From: Alsobacter sp046349155
GTDB lineage: Bacteria; Pseudomonadota; Alphaproteobacteria; Rhizobiales; Beijerinckiaceae
Direction of reading: 5' to 3'
Assembly (NCBI GenBank): GCA_046349155.1
Contig: JAXMCW010000001.1
Location: forward strand, 682,001-746,000
DNA: 64,000 nt
Below, in pieces: positions 49,457 through 56,902 of the stretch. A model generated the notes under the pieces. It was not told where the DNA came from. It was given only the letters and a program-made list of their open reading frames with translations, and searched no databases. How positions within the stretch are numbered: the first letter of the stretch is position 1; every line of letters starts with the position of its first letter. A program made the position numbers and the translations under genes.

Positions 49457-50764
49457 TCAGTGCAGCTTGAGCCGCGGGCGCACAACCTGGTTGACGTGGC
49501 CGACGACGATCATCGCCAGCCCCTTGAGCCAGCCGTGGATGCCGATGAGGTGCATGCGGTAGAGCGAGATGTAGACCATGCGGGCCAGGCGGCCCTCGAT
49601 GGCCATGCGCCCGCCCACGAGGTTCCCCATCAGGCTACCCACCGTCGAGAACCGGCTGAGCGAGACGAGCGAGCCCTTGTCCTTGTAGACGAAGGTCTCC
49701 AGCGGCTCCTTGGCGATCAGGTGCAGGATGTTCCTGTAGGCCGTCCAGGCCATCTGGTGGGCGGCCTGGGCACGCGGCGGGATGGGACGCTCAGCGCCGT
49801 CCGGCTTGAAGAAGCAGCAATCGCCCAGCGCGAAGATCACGTCGTCCCGCGTTGTCTGCAGCGTGGGCCGCACGACGAGCTGGTTGCCGCGGGTCGTCTC
49901 AAGGCCGCCCAGGTCGCGCAGCAGGTCGGGGCCTCGCACGCCTGCCGCCCAGACCTTGATGTCGGCCTTGATCTCCTCGCCGCCCTTCGTCCTCATCCCC
50001 GTCTCGGTCGCCTCGGTCACGGAGGTGCCGACAAGGACGCGGACGCCGAGCGCCTCCAGTTCCGAATGCGCCGCCTGGGCCAGCGGCTCGGGGAGGGCGG
50101 GCAGGATGCGGGGCCCCGCCTCGATCAGGGTGACACGCAGGCGGCTCTCGTCGAAGACCTCGAGCCCGTAGTGCCGCAAGCCCGCGGCGGCGTTGTAGAG
50201 CTCCGCCGCGAGCTCGACGCCCGTCGCGCCGCCCCCGACGATGGCGATGTCGACGAAGGCCTCGGCCGAGGGATCGGCCGACATCGTGCGCGAGACGCGC
50301 AGGCATTGGTTGAGCAGCTTCAGGCGGAAGCGGTCGGCCTGCTCGCGGTCCTCCAGGAACAGGCAGTGCTCCTGCACGCCCGGCGTGCCGAAGTCGTTCG
50401 AGACGGAGCCGATGGCGATGACGAGATAATCATAGCGGATGCGGTGGCGGCCGATGACTTCGCTTCCGTCCTCGTCGAGGATGGGCGCGATGACGACCTG
50501 CTTGGCCTCGCGGTCGATCCCTTCGAGGCTGCCGTAGAAATAGCGGTAGTTCCAGCGGTGGCCATGGTTGCGGTAGCCGACCTCGTCCAGATTGGCGTCG
50601 AGCGATCCCGCGGCGACCTCGTGCAGAAGCGGCTTCCAGATATGGGTCCGGTTGCGCTCGATCAGGATCACGTCGTACCGGTCGCGCCCCAGCTTGGCGC
50701 CCAGCCGTCGGATCAGCTCCAGGCCGCCCGCGCCTCCGCCCACGACGACGATCTGCGTTTTCAC
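49457..50764 (-). CDS. ndh: Type II NADH dehydrogenase (NDH-2)
   Basis: A 435-residue FAD enzyme: KTQIVVVGGGAGGLELIRRL (FAD motif), RNRTHIWKPLLHEVAAGSLD, YDYLVIAIGSVSNDFGTPGV, VDIAIVGGGATGVELAAELY (NADH motif) and DVIFALGDCCFF. The C-terminal part (RMAIEGRLARMVYISLYRMH, LIGIHGWLKGLAMIVVGHVN) is the membrane-association region. It moves electrons from NADH to quinone without pumping protons. Convergent with the cyclodeaminase gene, divergent from the MFS gene. Confidence 0.93.
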   Translation of the reverse strand: MKTQIVVVGGGAGGLELIRRLGAKLGRDRYDVILIERNRTHIWKPLLHEVAAGSLDANLDEVGYRNHGHRWNYRYFYGSLEGIDREAKQVVIAPILDEDGSEVIGRHRIRYDYLVIAIGSVSNDFGTPGVQEHCLFLEDREQADRFRLKLLNQCLRVSRTMSADPSAEAFVDIAIVGGGATGVELAAELYNAAAGLRHYGLEVFDESRLRVTLIEAGPRILPALPEPLAQAAHSELEALGVRVLVGTSVTEATETGMRTKGGEEIKADIKVWAAGVRGPDLLRDLGGLETTRGNQLVVRPTLQTTRDDVIFALGDCCFFKPDGAERPIPPRAQAAHQMAWTAYRNILHLIAKEPLETFVYKDKGSLVSLSRFSTVGSLMGNLVGGRMAIEGRLARMVYISLYRMHLIGIHGWLKGLAMIVVGHVNQVVRPRLKLH

Positions 50765-51000
50765 GGGGGCGGTCTCCTGGATCGGGGGAAGTCAAAGTCA
50801 ATACGGCGAATGGACACGGCTGGATCAAGTCTTGTTTGCGATGCAGCACGCCGGATGCCTGCATTTTCAACCGCCGGTTAGTTTCCGGCGTCCGCCCCGG
50901 CTGCTTCGATCGAGGCCGATCGACACGCCGGTCCGGACATGCCGCACGCCCCGCCCTCTCTCATCCCCGCCGTGGCAGGCGACTGCAGGACGGTCGCCTG

Positions 51001-52179
51001 ATGAAGCGCGTCGGCGCGGACTGGCCCTTGCGCAACGCGGTTCTCCTGTCGGTCGCCAACGCGCTCGGCGGAGCCAGCGCCGCGACGATCATGGCGGCCG
51101 GCGCGCTCATCGGCCGGGACCTCGCCTCCCACGCTTCCTTCGCGACGCTTCCGATCTCGCTGCTGATCGCCGGCGTCGCCGCCGGAACCCTGCCGGCCGG
51201 CTATCTGGCGGGCCGGTTCGGCCGGCGCGCCAGCTTTGTCGCGGGCGCCCTGTGCGGGCTCGCGTCGAGCCTCGTGGGCTGGGTGGCCCTGGCACGGGAT
51301 TCCTTCGCGCTGTTCTGCGCCGCCACCTTCCTGGCCGGTCTCTATGGCGCGGTGGTCCAGACCTATCGCTTCGCGGCGGCGGACGGCGTTTCCGCGGCTC
51401 TGCGGCCGCGCGCCATCGCCTGGGTGCTCGGAGGCGGGATCGCAGCCGGCGTGATCGGCCCCCAGGTGGTGCGCCTCACCTACGATCCTTCCGTCGCATC
51501 GCCCTTCGCCGGCGCCTTCCTGGTCCAGGCCGGCCTTGCCCTCATGGCGCTGGGCGTGCTCCTCGCCTTCCAGCCGCGGCCCGCCGCTGAAGGGCCGGTC
51601 GAGGCCGCCCGGTCGAGCCAGGACGCGAGGCCCGAGCGCCGCGTGCTGCTTCCCATCCTGCTGGGCGTCGTCAGCTACGCCGTGATGAACGTGCTCATGA
51701 CCACTGCGCCCCTCGCCATGGTGGACTGCGGCTTCACGCCGAGCGCGGCGGCGCTGGCCGTCCAGTGGCACATCCTGGCCATGTACGCGCCGAGCTTCGT
51801 CGCCGGGTCCCTCGCCGCGCGGGTCGGGGCGGCGCGCATGGCGGCCGCGGGCTTCGTGGTGTCGCTGTCGGCGGCCGGGGTCTTCGCCGCAGGGCTCGGC
51901 TCCGTCCATTTCGTGTCGGGGATGGTGCTGCTGGGCCTGGGGTGGAACCTGAGCTTCGTCGGCGCGACGTCGCTTCTCGACACCGCGATCCGCGGGCAAG
52001 ATCGCACGCGACTGCAATCGCTGAACGACTTCGCGATCTTCGGCACGATGGCGGTGGCGTCGTTCGGCGGCGGCGGATTGTTGGACCGGCTGAGCTGGAC
52101 GTCGCTGTCGGTTCTGGCCGCGCCGCTGCTGCTGGCCTCGGCCGCCGCGGCCTGGATCGCGTCGCGCAAGGCGCGCTGA
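51001..52179 (+). CDS. Major facilitator superfamily transporter
   Basis: A 392-residue membrane protein with about twelve helices, starting MKRVGADWPLRNAVLLSVAN. The loop between helices 2 and 3, AGYLAGRFGRRASFVAGAL, is the MFS motif-A equivalent. The pattern resembles small drug or peptide exporters and oxalate/formate-type proteins; the substrate is unknown. It lies about 420 nt upstream of the candidate peptide gene on the same strand, separated by a small minus-strand gene. A functional link is possible but only positional. Confidence 0.87.
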   Translation: MKRVGADWPLRNAVLLSVANALGGASAATIMAAGALIGRDLASHASFATLPISLLIAGVAAGTLPAGYLAGRFGRRASFVAGALCGLASSLVGWVALARDSFALFCAATFLAGLYGAVVQTYRFAAADGVSAALRPRAIAWVLGGGIAAGVIGPQVVRLTYDPSVASPFAGAFLVQAGLALMALGVLLAFQPRPAAEGPVEAARSSQDARPERRVLLPILLGVVSYAVMNVLMTTAPLAMVDCGFTPSAAALAVQWHILAMYAPSFVAGSLAARVGAARMAAAGFVVSLSAAGVFAAGLGSVHFVSGMVLLGLGWNLSFVGATSLLDTAIRGQDRTRLQSLNDFAIFGTMAVASFGGGGLLDRLSWTSLSVLAAPLLLASAAAAWIASRKAR

Positions 52180-52195
52180 GGAACGGGCGCCAGGC

Positions 52196-52432
52196 TCACG
52201 CCGCTGCGCGACGCCGCAAGATGGCCCCGAGCAGGGCCGTCACGGCCTGCTCGAGGGCGGGCTCCGCGCGGCGGCCTGCAAGGCCTCCCAGGCGCGCCAG
52301 CGCGATCTGCCGCGCATCCTCCGAGATATGCAGGCGGGCGAGCTCGCCGCCGAGATAGCCGTGCATCTCGGCCGCCTCCAGCAAAGCCTCCTCGCAAAGA
52401 TGGTGCAGCTGGCCGGCTTCGGCTTGGCTCAA
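52196..52432 (-). CDS. Small helical hypothetical protein, TTG start, 78 aa
   Basis: With TTG 52432, which has AAGGAG six bases upstream, the product begins (M)SQAEAGQLHHLCEEALLEAAE and runs MHGYLGGELARLHISEDARQ to an Ala/Arg-rich end. It is almost wholly helical. A longer in-frame version from TTG 52474 lacks a ribosome site. No family is recognised. It sits between the MFS exporter and the candidate peptide locus, transcribed away from the latter. Confidence 0.55.
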   Translation of the reverse strand: MSQAEAGQLHHLCEEALLEAAEMHGYLGGELARLHISEDARQIALARLGGLAGRRAEPALEQAVTALLGAILRRRAAA

Positions 52433-52523
52433 GAGCTTCTCCTTCCATGGTCGGGCCAACGCGGCCTTAACCAAAGTTAGTCAAGCTCCGTTAACGATAT
52501 CTTATCATTTGGTATGTTTTGTT

Positions 52524-52552
52524 TTGACTGTTCGTATTTACCATTCGATACT
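52524..52552 (+). promoter_or_regulatory. Promoter of the short-peptide operon
   Basis: TTGACT (52524-52529), a 17-nt spacer, then GATACT (52547-52552): five of six and four of six matches to the sigma-70 consensus in a strongly AT-rich 110-nt island (52485-52600), rare in this GC-rich window. Transcription would start near 52559, giving a 45-nt leader before the peptide ATG. Confidence 0.6.
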
Positions 52553-52602
52553 CCAATCGTTAATGGCGTTGTTTCAACTATTCATTCTTTTGGAGATTAG
52601 TC

Positions 52603-52668
52603 ATGTCCATTCGTGCCACCCGGAAGTCCGCGAAGGCCAACAAGGTCGCGGTCATCGCCATCAGCTGA
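52603..52668 (+). CDS. Candidate RiPP precursor: 21-residue basic peptide
   Basis: Reads MSIRATRKSAKANKV followed by a hydrophobic tail AVIAIS and TGA. It has five Arg/Lys, no acidic residues and no Cys. GGAG (52592-52595) stands seven bases before the ATG, and a consensus-like promoter lies just upstream, so translation is likely. Directly after the stop comes a perfect 11-bp hairpin, then genes for an adenylate-forming enzyme and a cysteine desulfurase. This order is typical of ribosomally made, modified peptides, where the precursor must exceed the enzymes. Alternatives are a regulatory leader peptide or a chance frame. No homologue is known to me. Confidence 0.55.
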   Translation: MSIRATRKSAKANKVAVIAIS

Positions 52669-52680
52669 GGCCCGACACCT

Positions 52681-52713
52681 GGACGCCGGCGGCCTGCGCG
52701 GTCGCCGGCGTCC
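52681..52713 (+). terminator. Strong hairpin between peptide gene and enzyme genes (attenuator)
   Basis: GGACGCCGGCG (52681-52691) and CGCCGGCGTCC (52703-52713) form a perfect 11-bp, almost all G-C stem with an 11-nt loop, 12 nt after the peptide stop. No T-tract, so partial termination or 3'-end protection of a short peptide transcript is likely, with read-through to the enzymes. Confidence 0.65.
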
Positions 52714-52752
52714 CCAGCGAGGCGCACGCCGCCGCCTGCCATCGAGGACGCC

Positions 52753-54207
52753 GTGACATCGCCGTTTCACTCTGCCGTGCGGGTCGAGCGCGAGGCCGGC
52801 CCCGGCGTAAGGCTTCGCGACCTGCGCACCGGGCTCGATCTCGAGATCGACGCATGGCCGGAGCCGCCGCAGGGCGAGCTCTGGGACAGCCTTCTGGCGC
52901 TGGGGCTCTTCGAGGAGTTGCCGCTCGACGCGCTGCTGGCGCGCCAGCGCCGCCTTCGGCGCGAACTGCACAGGCTCCGCCGGGACGAAGAACTCCTGGA
53001 GGCCGTCGCTACCGCCCGAGATGCGGCCGCCTATTATCGGCAGCGTCCCGACGCGTATCCCGCGCTGGCCGAAGCGGCCGATCTCACGTGCTATCCCGTG
53101 CTGACGCGGCAGGACCTGCGCCTGCACGGGCCTGACTTCCTCACCGAGCCCGGCGCGCTCGCCCGTCGCCTGGCCGATGGCAGCCTGCAGATCGCGCGCA
53201 CGAGCGGGACGGGGGGCGAGCGCGTGCAGGTCTGGTCGGACATGGAGATCAGCCGCCTGCCGCCCGACCCCGAGGCCGTATGGGGCGTCGAGATCGACCT
53301 GGCCACGGCCCGGACGGCGGTCCTCACGAGCCCCGTCTGCTCGCCGTCCGAATGCCGCCTCGGCCGCGCTCCCCTACAGGAGCGCGTCCAGTTCGGCAGC
53401 ACGCTCTACCTGAACTCCACCGAGGACCTCTTCGGCGCGCCGGACGATCTCGTCCGCAACATCTGCGACGAGGTCGCCGCGTTCCGCCCCGACATCCTGC
53501 TGGTCAATCCCGTCTACCTGCACCGGGTACTGCGCCGGGTCGACGCCCTGGGCCTGGCCTTCCCCTCGCCGCGGCTCGTGCTGACCAGCTACCAATATTG
53601 TTCGGCGCTGCAGCGCCGCTTTCTGGAACGCCGCCTGGGCGTTCCCGTCCGTGACCTTTACGCCGCGACCGAGCTCGCCGGCAGCATGATCGGCGCCCAG
53701 TGCCAGTACGGCCACCTGCATGTACGGGAGGACCACGTCCACCTGGAGGTCGTCGAGGAGGCGGGCAGCGGCCTCCCGGCCGGCGTGGGCCGCCTGCTCG
53801 TGACCACGGGCAACCCGTCCTTCCCGCTGCTGCGCTACGACGTGGGCGACATCGCCCGGCTGGCCCAGCGCGATTGCCCCTGCGGAATCGGCGACTGGGC
53901 GGTGATCGAGCTGCACGGCCGGGCCGGCGAGACGGCGCGGATCGGCGGGCGGAGGCTGACCACGCGCGAGGTCGACGACGTGATGGCCGCCTTCGAGGGA
54001 ATCGACTTCTACAGGCTGGACGTCGCGCAGGACGAGGGCCGCCTGTCGATCGTGCCGGCGCCCGACGCGGAGTCGGACATGGCTGACGTCGCCGCCGACG
54101 TTCTGACGACGCTCGGGCTGGCGCGGTTGCGCCTCGACGTCGTCGGCCGCCTCGTCCCAGCGCCCTCCCGCAAGTTTCCGTTCCTGTGCGAGGGCACGCC
54201 GTCGTGA
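52753..54207 (+). CDS. PaaK/LuxE-like adenylate-forming enzyme with an N-terminal extra domain
   Basis: A 484-residue member of the phenylacetate-CoA-ligase/F390-synthetase group of adenylating enzymes. The phosphate loop is IARTSGTGGERVQVW (about 151-165), the A5-type motif LYAATELAGSMIG (about 302), the A7-type LRYDVGDIARL (about 360), and a C-terminal PAPSRKFPFL near the usual Lys. It would form an acyl-AMP from a carboxylate. Residues 6-60 (AVRVEREAGPGVRLRDLRTG, LDLEIDAW...) are extra, three strands then helices, perhaps a peptide-binding domain of the RRE/PqqD sort; this is speculative. GTG 52753 follows GAGG. Confidence 0.8.
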   Translation: MTSPFHSAVRVEREAGPGVRLRDLRTGLDLEIDAWPEPPQGELWDSLLALGLFEELPLDALLARQRRLRRELHRLRRDEELLEAVATARDAAAYYRQRPDAYPALAEAADLTCYPVLTRQDLRLHGPDFLTEPGALARRLADGSLQIARTSGTGGERVQVWSDMEISRLPPDPEAVWGVEIDLATARTAVLTSPVCSPSECRLGRAPLQERVQFGSTLYLNSTEDLFGAPDDLVRNICDEVAAFRPDILLVNPVYLHRVLRRVDALGLAFPSPRLVLTSYQYCSALQRRFLERRLGVPVRDLYAATELAGSMIGAQCQYGHLHVREDHVHLEVVEEAGSGLPAGVGRLLVTTGNPSFPLLRYDVGDIARLAQRDCPCGIGDWAVIELHGRAGETARIGGRRLTTREVDDVMAAFEGIDFYRLDVAQDEGRLSIVPAPDAESDMADVAADVLTTLGLARLRLDVVGRLVPAPSRKFPFLCEGTPS

Positions 54208-55427
54208 GCGACGACGCCTGGCGCGACGCCTTCCCCGTGCTGTCGCGCCGCATCGATGGCCGCCCCATCGTCTATCTCGACGCCGCCGCGTCCAGCTTGC
54301 GCTGCAGGTCCTCCATCGACGCCGAGTTCGACTTCGCCACGCGGATCGGCGCGAACGTGCATCGCGGCCGCCACGCGCTCTCGCAGGAAAGCTCGCTGCT
54401 CTACGATCTCGCGCGGGAGGAGACCGCCCGGGTGCTCGGCGCGCCGCCGTCCTGCATCGTGTTCACGTCCGGCGCCACGCAGGGGCTCAACCTTGTCGCG
54501 GACGGCCTGCGCCTCTCTCCGGGCGACACGGTTCTGCTGCCCGGCAGCGAGCACCATTCCAACATCCTGCCCTGGATGAGCCGTTGCCGAGTGGCCTGGC
54601 TGGAGCATGACGGGCTGTCGGAGCTCGATCTGGCTGAGGTCGAGGACGCGATCGAGCGCCACGCCCCGCGGCTGCTGGCCTTCAGCTGCGCCTCCAACGT
54701 GACGGGCGTCTGGACGGAGCCCGGCCCGGTCTGCGCCTTGGCGCGACGGCATGGCGTGCTCACCGTGCTCGATGCCTCCCAGGCCGTGGCCCATCGCAGC
54801 CTGCGGATGCCGGAGGCCGGCTGCGACTTCGCCGTCTTCAGCGGCCACAAGGTGTTCGCCGGCCACGGCATCGGCGTGCTGGCCGGGCGCGCCGAAGCGC
54901 TCGACCTCCTGGCTCCCCTCAACCTCGGAGGGGGCACCGTCGACAGGGTCTCGCGGGATCGCTACGCCCTCAAGGCGCTGCCCTACAGGCTCGAGGCCGG
55001 CACGCCCAACGTGGGCGGGGCGATCGGACTCGCCGCGGCGCTGCGGTTTCGCGAGAGCCAGGACGCGGACGCCGTAGCCGCGGCGGAGGCCGGCCTCGTC
55101 GAGGCCCTGCAGCAGATCGAGACGGTCGGGCTCCCGCTGCGCGCGCTCGCCCCTCGCCGCGGCGTCGACCGCCTGCCGATCCTCACGCTCGCCGTCGAGC
55201 CCGGGCCCGTCGACGCCGATCACCTCGCCGTCGAGCTGAGCGATCGCTACGGGATCATGGTGCGATCCGGCTACCATTGCGCCCATCCGCTGCTCGAGGG
55301 GCATGGCGTGGCGCTGGGCGCCTTGCGGATCTCGGCGGCGCTGTACACGACGCGAGGGGACATCGCGGCCTGTCGGGACGCGCTCCGCGACCTCGCCGGT
55401 CTCTACGGGCCCACGCGCCCCGGGTGA
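54204..55427 (+). CDS. Cysteine desulfurase, SufS-type class V aminotransferase
   Basis: A 407-residue PLP enzyme. It has VYLDAAASSLRCRSSIDAEF, FTSGATQGLNLVADGL, LLPGSEHHSNILPWMSRC, a PLP-Lys motif FAVFSGHKVFAGHGIGVLAG, RLEAGTPNVGGAIGLAAAL and the catalytic-Cys loop MVRSGYHCAHPLLEGHGV, equal to the RxGHHC loop of SufS. It takes sulfur from cysteine as a persulfide. GTG 54204 overlaps the stop of the adenylating enzyme, so the two are made together. It is not next to any suf or isc gene, so it is dedicated to this locus, probably donating sulfur to the activated carboxylate. Confidence 0.85.
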   Translation: MSDDAWRDAFPVLSRRIDGRPIVYLDAAASSLRCRSSIDAEFDFATRIGANVHRGRHALSQESSLLYDLAREETARVLGAPPSCIVFTSGATQGLNLVADGLRLSPGDTVLLPGSEHHSNILPWMSRCRVAWLEHDGLSELDLAEVEDAIERHAPRLLAFSCASNVTGVWTEPGPVCALARRHGVLTVLDASQAVAHRSLRMPEAGCDFAVFSGHKVFAGHGIGVLAGRAEALDLLAPLNLGGGTVDRVSRDRYALKALPYRLEAGTPNVGGAIGLAAALRFRESQDADAVAAAEAGLVEALQQIETVGLPLRALAPRRGVDRLPILTLAVEPGPVDADHLAVELSDRYGIMVRSGYHCAHPLLEGHGVALGALRISAALYTTRGDIAACRDALRDLAGLYGPTRPG

Positions 55428-55462
55428 CGACGCCGGTCGCCGGCGGGCCGTCCCCACGCGAA

Positions 55463-55486
55463 ACGGCCGGGCTTTCGCCCGGCCGT
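55463..55486. terminator. Bidirectional terminator between desulfurase and flagellin genes
   Basis: ACGGCCGGGC, loop TTTC, GCCCGGCCGT: a perfect 10-bp stem with flanking AAA on one side, midway between convergent genes. Confidence 0.7.
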
Positions 55487-55515
55487 CGCTCATTCCGTGG
55501 GGAGGCTGCCGCGGG

Positions 55516-56721
55516 TCAGCGCAGGAGCTGCAGCACCTGCTGCTGGGCCGTGTTGGCCAGCGAGAGCGCTGAAATGCCGAGAGACTGACGGGTCGACAGC
55601 GCCTGCGAGTTCGCCGCCTCCTCGTTGAGGTCCGCGCTCGTCAGGTTTGCAGAGCCGTTGTTCAGGATGGTGATCAGGTTCTTCGTGAAGTCCTGCCGGT
55701 TCTGCACGACGGACAGGTTGGAGCCGAAGGTGGACGCGCTGCTGCGCAGCTTGTCCGACGCCGCGGTCAGGCTGTTGAGCGTCGTCTTGATGTCGACGTC
55801 GAGCAGGAAGTTGCCCTGGCCCAGGGTCGTCGTCGAGACGCTCGTCGAGGTGACCGCGACGAGGCTCAGGCCGGCCGAGGTGAGGTCGATGCCCTGCACG
55901 TCCAGGTTGGACGTGTCCTTCTCGTTGAACTGGATGTGCAGCTTGTTGGACGCAGCGCCGTTGTTGATGAGGTTGACGCCATTATAGCTGGCGTCCCGGG
56001 CGAGCTGGTCGATCTGCGTGAGCAGGGAGTTGAACTGCGAGGCGATCGAGGCGCGGGTGCTGACGCCGCTGACGGTGAGGTCCGCGCTCTGGGGCGGCGT
56101 CGTCACGGCGCCGTAGGTGACGCCGGTGCCGGACCCTGCGGCGAACCCCAGCGCGCCCTGGTCGCCGGCCGTCTTGAACTCGAGGTCGGCGCTGGCGTTC
56201 ACGACGATCTTCGTCCCGGTCGAATCCTTGGAGAAGATGTTGTTGCCGGCGGCGGTGTTGAGCTTGGTGATAGCCTGGTCGATCGTGTCCGTCGCCGCGA
56301 TGGCGGCGGAGGTCTTGAGCGTCCCGTTGAGGTAGAAGCTGATGACGCCGCCGTTCGAGGCCGCAGCCGTCGCGGCGCTGAAGGCGGTCGAAGCCGTGCC
56401 CGACGTGGCCAGCTGGGTCGCCAGGGCCTGATTGACCAGGCCCTTGGCCTGCTCGACCAGCTTGGTCAGGTTGGTGATGCCCTGGTTCGCGGCCTGGATG
56501 GTCTGGATCCCGTTCGAGATCCCGTCCAGGAGCGTGTTCAGGTCGTTGGCCCGGTTGTCCAGGCCTTGCGCCGTGAAAAAGCTGACGGGGTTGTCGAGCG
56601 CCGACGACACCTTCTTGCCGGTTGAAAGCCGGTTCTGGGTCGTGGCCTGGAGCGCGGCAGTATCTTGGAGTGCAAGCAGGTTTTGCCGCGAAGCGGCAGT
56701 AAGCGTGACGCCGGACATCAA
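55516..56721 (-). CDS. Flagellin
   Basis: A 401-residue filament protein. Its N-terminal D0/D1 helices are SRQNLLALQDTAALQATTQN, RLSTGKKVSSALDNPVSFFT, and its C-terminal helix is ANSQALSTRQSLGISALSLA followed by NTAQQQVLQLLR. The variable middle (about 130-260) is rich in Ala/Thr/Ser. It is exported by the flagellar type III system without a signal peptide. It is the second of two tandem paralogues, sharing the N- and C-terminal ends nearly exactly with the copy at 56903-58105. In its leader, CCTCT-GATTGCG-AGAGG could fold over the AGAGGA ribosome site. Confidence 0.96.
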   Translation of the reverse strand: MMSGVTLTAASRQNLLALQDTAALQATTQNRLSTGKKVSSALDNPVSFFTAQGLDNRANDLNTLLDGISNGIQTIQAANQGITNLTKLVEQAKGLVNQALATQLATSGTASTAFSAATAAASNGGVISFYLNGTLKTSAAIAATDTIDQAITKLNTAAGNNIFSKDSTGTKIVVNASADLEFKTAGDQGALGFAAGSGTGVTYGAVTTPPQSADLTVSGVSTRASIASQFNSLLTQIDQLARDASYNGVNLINNGAASNKLHIQFNEKDTSNLDVQGIDLTSAGLSLVAVTSTSVSTTTLGQGNFLLDVDIKTTLNSLTAASDKLRSSASTFGSNLSVVQNRQDFTKNLITILNNGSANLTSADLNEEAANSQALSTRQSLGISALSLANTAQQQVLQLLR

Positions 56722-56854
56722 AGATCCTCTCGCAATCAGAGGGCGTGTCAGGCGACGTTAGGATCTTAAGACTAATGAATGTTTAAAAGGCGGCAGCAAG
56801 CGCTCGCATCGCGCGAGGGCGCGCGGCGACCGCGGTCAATCCGGCGACGACAAA

Positions 56855-56878
56855 GCAGCCGGCGCGGACGCCGGCTGC
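56855..56878 (-). terminator. Terminator of the 56903-58105 flagellin gene
   Basis: GCAGCCGGCG, loop CGGA, CGCCGGCTGC: a perfect 10-bp stem, followed on the minus strand by TTTG. It lies 25 nt past the flagellin stop and isolates the two flagellin transcripts. Confidence 0.7.
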
Positions 56879-56902
56879 TCCGTCAAGGATCGCGAGGAGG
56901 CC

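Noticed and set aside
52514..52600. 28-codon frame in the AT-rich island before the candidate peptide (starts MFCFDCSYLP)
   Set aside because: No ribosome site, and it spans the -35 and -10 elements; an AT-rich promoter explains the sequence better.
52603..52668. Short peptide read as a classical amino-acid attenuation leader for the desulfurase operon
   Set aside because: It has no Cys or Met run and no alternative terminator/antiterminator stems with a T-tract, so attenuation by cysteine supply is not supported; kept as a RiPP candidate.
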